Source of the DNA: Pseudomonadota bacterium
GTDB lineage: Bacteria > Pseudomonadota > Alphaproteobacteria > Rhodospirillales > Magnetospirillaceae
Assembly (NCBI GenBank): GCA_023437865.1
Contig: JAEZFE010000065.1
Coordinates: 1 to 12,838 of the forward strand
Length of the DNA: 12,838 nucleotides
Direction of reading: 5' to 3'
Position numbers and translations under genes: made by a program. Of this stretch, positions 7,823-12,838 are shown piece after piece (position 1 is the first letter of the stretch; every line of letters begins with the position of its first letter). A model generated the notes under the pieces. It made no database searches. It saw only the letters and a program-made list of their open reading frames with translations, and was not told the origin of the DNA.

Positions 7823-8617
7823 TCAGGCTGCCGCCGCGTGCGGCGTGTTTCCGTGCAGGAAGCGCAGCACCTCGGCGCGGGCATGCATATAGGCCGGGTC
7901 GTCGGCCAGCTCGATGCGGCGGCGCGGGCGCGGCAGGTCCACCGGCAGGATCTGGCCGATGGTGGCGGCGGGGCCGTTGTTCATCATCACGATGCGGTCG
8001 GCCAGCAGCACACATTCGTCCACGTCGTGGGTGATCATCAGCACGGTGTTGCCGAGCGTGCGGTGGATGTCCATCAGGCTGTCCTGCAGGTGGGCGCGGG
8101 TCAGGGCGTCGAGCGCGCCGAACGGCTCGTCCAGCAGCAGCACCTTGGGCTCCATGGCGAGCGCGCGGGCGATGCCGACGCGCTGCTTCATGCCGCCCGA
8201 GATCTCGCCGGGCTTCTTGTCCACCGCGTGGTCCATGCGGACCAGGGACAAATTGTGCATCACCCAATCATGGCGCTGGGCCTTGGTCTTGGTGCCCTTG
8301 AACACCTTGTCCACGGCCAGGCGGACGTTGTCGTAGACCGACAGCCAGGGCAGCAGCGAGTGGTTCTGGAACACCACGGCGCGGTCGGGGCCGGGGCTGT
8401 TGACCTCGCGGCCATCCAGCAGCACGCCGCCTTCGGTGGCCTGAAGCAGGCCGGCGACGATGTTCAGAATGGTGGACTTGCCGCAGCCGGAATGGCCGAT
8501 GATGGAGATGAACTCTCCCTTCGCGACCTTCAGCGACACGCCGTCCAGCGCGCGGAAGCTGCCCTTGTCGGTCTCGAAGGTGATGCCGACGTCCTCAATG
8601 GAAAGATAGGCGTTCAT
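7823..8617 (-). CDS. nrtD: Nitrate ABC transporter, ATP-binding subunit
   Basis: This 264-aa cytoplasmic ATPase powers nitrate (and possibly nitrite) uptake through NrtB. All ABC motifs are present: Walker A GHSGCGKST (41-49), Q-loop VVFQNHSLLPW (81-91), signature SGGMKQR (140-146), Walker B VLLLDEP (159-165) and the switch histidine in ITHD (195-198). The length fits NrtD/SsuB/TauB-type single-domain ATPases; it lacks the C-terminal substrate-binding-like domain of cyanobacterial NrtC. The start is an ATGA overlap with the stop of the preceding NasS/NrtA-like gene. It is the last gene of the nrt unit. A weak inverted repeat (7787-7808) follows, but no clear terminator. Confidence 0.93.
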   Translation of the reverse strand: MNAYLSIEDVGITFETDKGSFRALDGVSLKVAKGEFISIIGHSGCGKSTILNIVAGLLQATEGGVLLDGREVNSPGPDRAVVFQNHSLLPWLSVYDNVRLAVDKVFKGTKTKAQRHDWVMHNLSLVRMDHAVDKKPGEISGGMKQRVGIARALAMEPKVLLLDEPFGALDALTRAHLQDSLMDIHRTLGNTVLMITHDVDECVLLADRIVMMNNGPAATIGQILPVDLPRPRRRIELADDPAYMHARAEVLRFLHGNTPHAAAA

Positions 8618-9774
8618 GGCGTGGTCTCCTTGAGGCCGAGCGGAGCGGCCTCGGGCAGGGCGATGGGGTCGAACAGGGCGCCGTCCAGCATGAGGTCGGG
8701 GCCCATCTCGATGGGGGCGGTGGCCTTGTCCAGCACCCAGGGGGCGGCATGGTGGCCCTCGGTCTTGTAATCGGTCAGCGGCACCGGCAGGCCCAGCTCC
8801 AGCGCGGCCAGGCGGTAGAGATCGGGGCGGTAGGCCTCCTCGGCGGCGCGGCGGGCATCGACGGATTGCGGGGCCAGGTTCCAGCGCTGCATCTGGCGCA
8901 GGAACCACACCGCCTGGCTGCGCCACGGGAAGTTGGCGGCATGGCGGTGGAAGGTCAGCAGCGTCAGTCCCTGGCGCACCACGTCGGCGGGCACATTCAG
9001 ATAGGCCGGCTGGGCCAGGAGCGTGGCCAGCTCGGCGGGGTTGTGGTCGCACCAGCGCGCCGCGTTGATGACCGCCTTGACCAGCCGCGACACCGTTTCG
9101 GGATGGACGTCGGCGAAGGCGCGGGTGACGCCCAGCACCTTGTCGATCCGGCCGGCGAAGACGTCGTTGCTGGTGGCGGCGATGCGGCCCAGCCCCAGCT
9201 TGGCGGCCAGGCTGCCCCACGGTTCGCCGACGCAGAAGCCGGCAATGTTGCCCGCCGACAGATGGGCCACCATCTGTGGCGGCGGCACCACCACCAGGCG
9301 GACGTCGCAATCGGGGTCGATACCGCCCGAGGCCAGCCAGCAGCGCAGCTCCAGGTGATGGGTCGAGAACGGATAGACCATGGCGAAGGCCATGGGCGGC
9401 AGGCCCGCCGCCCGGTCCTCGTCCAGCACCGCCTTCAGCGCGGCGGGGGTCAGGCTGTCCATGCGGGCGGCCAGACCTGCGGACAGGGTGATGGTGTTGC
9501 CGCCGAGGTTGAGCGCCGCCACCGCCACCACCGGTTCCTGGATGGCGGCCAGGCCCAGGGTCATGGACAGCGGCATGGTCGCCAGCATCTGGGCGCCGTC
9601 GAGCGCGCCCAGCGCCACCTTGTCGCGGATGTTCGCCCACGACGCCTCGCGGCTCAGTTCGACCTCAAGGCCCTGCTCGGCGAAGAAGCCGCGCTCCTTG
9701 GCCGCCACCAGCGGGGCGCAATCGGCCAGGGGAACGATGCCGAGCTTCAGGCGGCTCTTCTCGACGGTGCTCAT
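8614..9774 (-). CDS. Cytoplasmic NrtA-family nitrate-binding protein, NasS-like sensor
   Basis: This 386-aa protein belongs to the NrtA/CmpA/NasS family. It begins directly with the mature fold (LKLGIVPLADCAPLVAAKERGFFAEQGL) and has no signal peptide, Tat motif or lipobox, so it should stay in the cytoplasm. Shared landmarks with the NrtA encoded two genes upstream are ASWxxxRD, the nitrate-pocket-like histidine in FSTHH (136-140), VVPPPQMVA (162-170) and FCVGEPW (180-186). Cytoplasmic members are either NasS, which binds nitrate and holds NasT inactive, or the regulatory C-terminal part of cyanobacterial NrtC. With nasT encoded nearby and NasT-type leaders on both units, NasS is the better guess. 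It overlaps nrtB by ATGA and nrtD by ATGA, so translation is coupled. Confidence 0.85.
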   Translation of the reverse strand: MSTVEKSRLKLGIVPLADCAPLVAAKERGFFAEQGLEVELSREASWANIRDKVALGALDGAQMLATMPLSMTLGLAAIQEPVVAVAALNLGGNTITLSAGLAARMDSLTPAALKAVLDEDRAAGLPPMAFAMVYPFSTHHLELRCWLASGGIDPDCDVRLVVVPPPQMVAHLSAGNIAGFCVGEPWGSLAAKLGLGRIAATSNDVFAGRIDKVLGVTRAFADVHPETVSRLVKAVINAARWCDHNPAELATLLAQPAYLNVPADVVRQGLTLLTFHRHAANFPWRSQAVWFLRQMQRWNLAPQSVDARRAAEEAYRPDLYRLAALELGLPVPLTDYKTEGHHAAPWVLDKATAPIEMGPDLMLDGALFDPIALPEAAPLGLKETTP

Positions 9775-10625
9775 CCCGACACCTTCTTGCCGATGACGGT
9801 GATCAGGCGGTCGAGCATGAAGCCCACCAGGCCCACATAGACCAGCGCCAGGATGATCTCGCTCATCAGCGAGCTGTTCCAGGCGTCCCAGATGAAGAAG
9901 CCGATGCCGACGCCACCGATCAGCATCTCGGCGGCGACGATCGCCAGCCACGACAGGCCAATGCCGATCTTAAGGCCGGTGAAGATGTACGGCACCGAGG
10001 ACGGCATGACGATGCGGAAGAAGTACTCGATGGGGCTTAGGCGCAGCACGGCGGCGACGTTGCGGTAATCCTGCGGGATGTTGCGCACGCCCACGGCGGT
10101 GTTGAGGATGATGGGCCACACCGAGGTGATGAAGATCACGAAGATGGCCGAAGGGTCGGCGGCCTTGAACGCGGCCAGCGAGATGGGCAGCCAGGCCAGC
10201 GGCGGCACGGTGCGCAGGACCTGGAAGATGGGGTCGAGTGCGCGGAAGGCGAGCTGGCTCTGGCCGATGATGGCGCCGATCAGAATGCCGACCGAGGCCG
10301 ACAGGGCGAAGCCCATGGCGACGCGCTTGAGCGAGGCGGCCAAGTGCCAGAACAGGCCCTTGTCGGTGCCACCATGGTCGAAGAACGGATTGGCGATCAG
10401 TTCCCAGGTCTCCGCCAGCACCCGCGACGGGCCGGGCAACATGGCGCCGGGCTGGGCGCAGGCGATCTCCCACAGGCCCAGTAGGATGACGAGGCCGATT
10501 GCGGGCGGCACGATCGTGCCAAGGGCGGCGCGGCCCTTCTTGCCCCATTGCGGGCGGGGGGCGGCGGGTTTGGACATGGGCGCGGTGGCGGCCTTCATGT
10601 CTGATGGGGTGCCGATCAGCGTCAT
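9771..10625 (-). CDS. nrtB: Nitrate ABC transporter, permease subunit
   Basis: This 284-aa inner-membrane permease of the NrtB/SsuC/TauC type forms the nitrate channel with NrtD. It has a basic, Pro/Ala-rich cytoplasmic N-terminus (1-36), then about six hydrophobic segments (near 37-54, 103-122, 137-152, 158-178, 222-244 and 256-276). The EAA-like ATPase-contact loop lies around AAVLRLSPIEYFFRIVMPSSVP (191-212). Two ATGs are possible: 10631 is directly against GAGGGAG, whereas 10625 (MTLIGTPSD) has it 6 nt upstream and is preferred. The Shine-Dalgarno overlaps the nrtA stop, and the 3' end overlaps the next gene by ATGA. Confidence 0.93.
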   Translation of the reverse strand: MTLIGTPSDMKAATAPMSKPAAPRPQWGKKGRAALGTIVPPAIGLVILLGLWEIACAQPGAMLPGPSRVLAETWELIANPFFDHGGTDKGLFWHLAASLKRVAMGFALSASVGILIGAIIGQSQLAFRALDPIFQVLRTVPPLAWLPISLAAFKAADPSAIFVIFITSVWPIILNTAVGVRNIPQDYRNVAAVLRLSPIEYFFRIVMPSSVPYIFTGLKIGIGLSWLAIVAAEMLIGGVGIGFFIWDAWNSSLMSEIILALVYVGLVGFMLDRLITVIGKKVSG

Positions 10626-10636
10626 TGTCATCTCCC

Positions 10637-11923
10637 TCAGGCCATGGCGCGCTTGATGGCGAGGCTCTTCAGGTACGCCGCCGGGTTGGCGGGGTCGAAG
10701 ATCTTGCCGTCGAAGAAGGTTTCCACACCGCGCGAGGTGGAGGTGGGGACCTGGGCGGCGGACAAGCCGATGGTCTTGGCGGCGTCGCGCCACACATCCT
10801 CGCGGTTCACCGCTTTCACCAGCGCCTTGGTGTCCAGGTCCATGGGCTGGTAGCCCCAGCGCTGGTTCTCAGTCAGGAACCACAGATCGTGGCTCTGGAA
10901 CGGGTAGGAGGCGAAGTCGCGCCAGAACTTCATGGCGGTGGGCGAGCGCTCGACCTTGCGGCCGTCGCCGTAATCGATGGTGCCCAGCGAACGCTCGGAA
11001 ATGTCGTCGAGCGGCACCTTCAGATATTCGCGGCCCGCGATGATCTGGCACATTTCGGCCAGATTGGCGTCGCACCATGCCTGGGCCTCCATGATCGCCA
11101 TGGTCGCGGCGCGGGCGGCCTTGGGGTTCTTCTCGGCCCAATCGGCGCGCACGGCGAAGGACTTCTCGGGATGGTCCTTCCACAGCTCGCCGGTGGTGAT
11201 TGCGGTGAAGCCGATCTTCTGGTGCACCAGCTGGGCGTTCCACGGCTCGCCGACGCAGAACGCCTCCATGGTGTCGACCTTCATGTTGGCGACCATCTGG
11301 GGCGGTGGCACCACGATGGTGCTCACATCCTTGTCGGGATCGATGCCGGCGGCGGCCAGCCAATAGCGCAGCCACATGTCGTGGGTGCCGCCGGGGAAGG
11401 TCATGGCGACCTTGACTTCCTTGCCGCTGGCCTTGGCCTTGGCGAAGGCGGCGGCCAGCGCCTTGGCGTCGGCGGCGATCTTAAGGTCCTTGTAGGCGTT
11501 GGCAACCGAGATGGCCTGGCCGTTGGTGTTCAGCCGGGCCAGGATGTTCATGCCGACCTTGGCGTTGTTCTTGGTGATGCGGCCCGACGCCATCAGGTAG
11601 GGCATGGGGGTCAGGATGTGGGCGCCGTCGATGCCGCCGCCGGCCGAGCCCAGTTCCAGATTGTCGCGGGTGGTGCCCCAACTGGCCTGCTTGGCGACGG
11701 TCACGTCGGTCAGGCCGTACTTGGCGAAGAAGCCCTTTTCCTTGGCGATGATCAGCGGCGCCGCGTCGGTCAGCGCGATGAAGCCGAAGGTGGCCGCCTT
11801 CACTTCAGGGGCGTCGCCGGGAGCGGCATGGGCGCCGCCGGGCAAGGCGGCGCGGGCGGCGGACAGAACGGCCGCCGTGGCAGAGGCCTTGAGCAGGGTG
11901 CGGCGGGAGATGGTGTCGGTCAT
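10637..11923 (-). CDS. nrtA: Nitrate ABC transporter, periplasmic substrate-binding protein (Tat-exported)
   Basis: This 428-aa protein captures nitrate in the periplasm and delivers it to NrtB. The N-terminus is a twin-arginine signal (SRRTLLK, R7-R8), with likely cleavage after AHA at residue 33; cyanobacterial NrtA is a lipoprotein instead. The mature part has the family landmarks FIALTDAAPLIIAKEKGFF (48-66), ASWGTTRD (80-87), FPGGTHDMW (176-184, with the pocket-like histidine H181), VVPPPQMVANM (204-214) and FCVGEPW (222-228). The frame is open about 320 nt further upstream, but that stretch holds the leader RNA and terminator. The ATG at 11923, preceded by GAGGGG, starts exactly at the Tat signal. 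It is the first gene of the nrt unit. Confidence 0.95.
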   Translation of the reverse strand: MTDTISRRTLLKASATAAVLSAARAALPGGAHAAPGDAPEVKAATFGFIALTDAAPLIIAKEKGFFAKYGLTDVTVAKQASWGTTRDNLELGSAGGGIDGAHILTPMPYLMASGRITKNNAKVGMNILARLNTNGQAISVANAYKDLKIAADAKALAAAFAKAKASGKEVKVAMTFPGGTHDMWLRYWLAAAGIDPDKDVSTIVVPPPQMVANMKVDTMEAFCVGEPWNAQLVHQKIGFTAITTGELWKDHPEKSFAVRADWAEKNPKAARAATMAIMEAQAWCDANLAEMCQIIAGREYLKVPLDDISERSLGTIDYGDGRKVERSPTAMKFWRDFASYPFQSHDLWFLTENQRWGYQPMDLDTKALVKAVNREDVWRDAAKTIGLSAAQVPTSTSRGVETFFDGKIFDPANPAAYLKSLAIKRAMA

Positions 11924-11950
11924 CGTCAAACCCCTCGTCAGGTGAAGAGC

Positions 11951-12022
11951 AAAAAAATAAAAACGGCGTCCCACGGGATCGCGCGCCTCTGACAGCCAGA
12001 GGGCAATCCGTGGAACGCCGTT
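11951..12022 (-). terminator. Intrinsic terminator in the nrtA leader (attenuator)
   Basis: AACGGCGTTCCACGG (12022-12008) pairs with CCGTGGGACGCCGTT (11976-11962) as a 15-bp stem with a single G-U pair. It is followed by a T-run of eleven bases broken by one A (11961-11951). A small inner hairpin, CCTCTGG/TCAGAGG, may stack in the apical loop. It sits 28 nt before the nrtA start codon. Its 5' arm is shared with hexaloop hairpin 3 (12012-12027), so read-through and termination structures are mutually exclusive. Confidence 0.88.
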
Positions 12023-12109
12023 GTTCCTGACCCGGCCGGGACGTCGTTGCCCGGTGGGTCCGTTCGAATTCGCATCCCCGCCGCCTCGCCGTTGAGCCGA
12101 CCGGGTCAG
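12012..12109 (-). ncRNA. NasT/ANTAR-responsive leader RNA of the nrt operon (three hexaloop hairpins)
   Basis: Hairpin 1 (core 12085-12096) is CTC/GAG around AACGGC, extendable past a G-G mismatch. Hairpin 2 (12036-12054) is CCGGGC/G-CCCGG around AACGAC with one bulged T; a further GACCC/GGGTC pairing (12056-12060 with 12029-12033) extends it. Hairpin 3 (12012-12027) is GGAAC/GTTCC around AACGGC and contains the terminator 5' arm. All loops have A1 and G4. A 9-bp pairing CTGACCCGG/CCGGGTCAG (12101-12109 with 12027-12035) could instead enclose hairpins 1 and 2. A 17-nt stretch containing hairpin 3 is identical to the nirB leader. Pairings were found by eye. Confidence 0.82.
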
Positions 12110-12119
12110 CAATCCTGAC

Positions 12120-12134
12120 GCAAGCCGCGTGCCA
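12120..12134 (-). promoter_or_regulatory. Sigma-54 (-24/-12) promoter for nrtA
   Basis: TGGCACG-N4-TTGC is an exact match to the sigma-54 core consensus, with GG and GC correctly spaced. The predicted start is near 12108, right at the first base of the 9-bp leader stem, so the RNA would begin with the attenuator. This implies activation by an NtrC-type enhancer-binding protein under nitrogen limitation. No clear NtrC palindrome was found upstream by eye. Confidence 0.8.
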
Positions 12135-12189
12135 GATGCGCGGGGCTCGGGAATCCTAGGCCTGGCCAACTGATCGGCAAGGTGTGTGG

Positions 12190-12233
12190 TTAAAAAATGA
12201 ACAGCAAAAACAGCCTTGATTAAAAAATAGACA
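12190..12233. repeat. AT-rich direct repeat upstream of the nrt promoter
   Basis: TTAAAAAATGAACA (12190-12203) and TTAAAAAATAGACA (12220-12233) are spaced 30 bp apart, close to three helical turns, in an A-tract-rich island within otherwise GC-rich DNA. On the minus strand, AATCAAGGCTGTT (12221-12209) partly resembles an IHF site. The element lies 56-100 bp upstream of the sigma-54 promoter and 65-108 bp upstream of the lipoprotein gene, so it may bend DNA or bind a regulator for either. The rest of the 12135-12297 region shows no gene. Confidence 0.5.
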
Positions 12234-12297
12234 AAACCCCGCACCCTTGCCTCGGCGGATTGCGCTGTAAGTGGAGTTTACTCGAGGGGAGGGTGTC

Positions 12298-12651
12298 ATG
12301 CGTCGCTTTGCGGCCATTCTGCTGTTGGGTTTGGCGGCCTGTGCGTTCGACCAACCCCGGGGCACCCGCGAGGGCTACCGCCGCGCCTACGAGATCTGCG
12401 GCGCGTGGAACACCCTGACCTGGGTGGCCGGCTGTACCCTGAAGCAGGGCGCGGTGGTCGCCATCGGCCCGGGCCAATCCGTCTCGGCGGAGGAATGTGG
12501 CGACTCGTCGGGCTACGAGGCCTACGGCGTCAATCCCCATGCCTGGCAGGTCTATGTGGGCCAGGCCTACAAGCATTCGGAGCTGGCCTGTCTGTCCTCG
12601 GCCAGCGACTATCAGGCCGATCCGGGCAACGTGGCGCAGCCGGTGAAGTAA
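12298..12651 (+). CDS. Small cysteine-rich lipoprotein of unknown function
   Basis: This 117-aa protein has a short signal peptide (MRRFAAILLLG) and a lipobox LAAC with the lipidated cysteine at C15. The mature part of about 103 residues has four further cysteines (C34, C46, C67, C98), enough for two disulfides in the periplasm. It is rich in aromatic residues and glycine (YEICGAWNTLTWVAGC, YEAYGVNPHAWQVYVGQAY). I do not recognise the family. The start is the ATG with GAGGGGAGGG just upstream; an in-frame GTG at 12271 would put a charged segment before the signal peptide and is rejected. It stands alone on the + strand between nasT and nrtA and converges on nasT with 6 nt between stops. A link to nitrate metabolism is not shown by the sequence. 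Confidence 0.75.
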   Translation: MRRFAAILLLGLAACAFDQPRGTREGYRRAYEICGAWNTLTWVAGCTLKQGAVVAIGPGQSVSAEECGDSSGYEAYGVNPHAWQVYVGQAYKHSELACLSSASDYQADPGNVAQPVK

Positions 12652-12657
12652 CGGCCT

Positions 12658-12838
12658 TCAGCCCAGCAATTCGGCGGCCTCGATGACCTTGTTGGCGATG
12701 TCTATCAGCCGGCATTTGCCGTCCATGGCCATGCGGCGCATCTGGCGGTAGGCCTCCTCCTCATCGACCTTGCGGCGCTTCATCAGGATGCCCTTGGCGC
12801 GCTCGATCAGCTTGCGCTCGGCCAGGGTGGTGCGGGCC
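12658..12838 (-). CDS. nasT: Nitrate-responsive antiterminator NasT, C-terminal ANTAR domain (partial)
   Basis: Only the last 59 residues are in the window; the gene continues past the right edge. They form an ANTAR RNA-binding domain: ERKLIERAKGILMKRR, then DEEEAYRQMRRMAM and the terminal helix IANKVIEAAELLG. The invariant AKGILM core and the alanine/tyrosine helix face are present. ANTAR proteins of the NasT type bind two-hexaloop RNA in leader transcripts and prevent termination; NasS restrains them when nitrate is absent. The two leaders in this window carry exactly such hairpins, which supports nasT over a generic ANTAR regulator. The receiver-like N-terminal domain is not visible. Confidence 0.85.
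   Translation of the reverse strand, partial: ARTTLAERKLIERAKGILMKRRKVDEEEAYRQMRRMAMDGKCRLIDIANKVIEAAELLG

Noticed and set aside
10499..11992. A 497-codon open frame on the + strand opposite nrtA
   Set aside because: It is a shadow frame running through nrtA, the nrtB start and the leader terminator, with no motif or sensible start site.
12012..12027. The identical 17-nt stretches at 7619-7635 and 12011-12027 as a mobile-element or recombination repeat
   Set aside because: They sit at the same place in two homologous leader RNAs and are explained by hairpin 3 and the terminator arm.
11924..12244. N-terminal extension of nrtA to the most upstream start in its frame
   Set aside because: The extension would translate the leader RNA and terminator and put about 107 residues before a textbook Tat signal peptide.
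12240..12297. Sigma-70 promoter for the lipoprotein gene (TTGATT or TTGCCT as -35)
   Set aside because: No -10 box with acceptable sequence and spacing could be paired with either -35 candidate.

Overview
The window is high-GC DNA with the codon use, Tat-exported NrtA and NasT/sigma-54 control expected of an alphaproteobacterium. It is most reminiscent of Magnetospirillum/Rhodospirillales, but that placement is inference from gene content and composition. Nearly all of it is one nitrate-assimilation locus read on the minus strand.

Layout from left to right. Bases 1-2094 (+) hold the 3' end of a large repetitive surface or secreted protein, with cadherin-like repeats, an Ile/Asn/Gln/Thr-rich linker and a run of ELW-type repeats that may form a beta-propeller. 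It converges on nasA across a 13-nt gap that carries a GC-rich hairpin. Then, all on the minus strand and in transcriptional order from the right: nasT (3' end only, 12838-12658), a lone cysteine-rich lipoprotein gene on the + strand (12298-12651), an intergenic control region (11924-12297), nrtA-nrtB-(NasS/NrtA-like)-nrtD (11923-7823), a second control region (7822-7522), and nirB-nirD-nasA (7521-2108).

How it works together. NrtA (periplasmic, Tat-exported), NrtB (permease) and NrtD (ATPase) import nitrate. NasA reduces nitrate to nitrite, and NirBD reduces nitrite to ammonium with NAD(P)H. The gene between nrtB and nrtD encodes an NrtA-like protein with no signal peptide, which fits a cytoplasmic nitrate sensor of the NasS type. 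NasT, an ANTAR RNA-binding antiterminator, is encoded just upstream.

The most interesting part is non-coding. Both transcription units begin with the same composite control element: a sigma-54 -24/-12 promoter (TGGCACG-N4-TTGC at 12120-12134; TGGCCCG-N4-TTGC at 7743-7757), followed by an untranslated leader of about 185-210 nt. Each leader carries three stem-loops with ANTAR-type hexaloops (A at loop position 1, G at position 4) and an intrinsic terminator. The third hexaloop hairpin uses the 5' arm of the terminator, so it and the terminator exclude each other. That is the arrangement expected of a NasT-controlled attenuator, with one hexaloop more than the described two-hexaloop motif. Nitrogen limitation (sigma-54/NtrC) and nitrate (NasS/NasT) would thus be integrated separately on the transport and the reduction operons.
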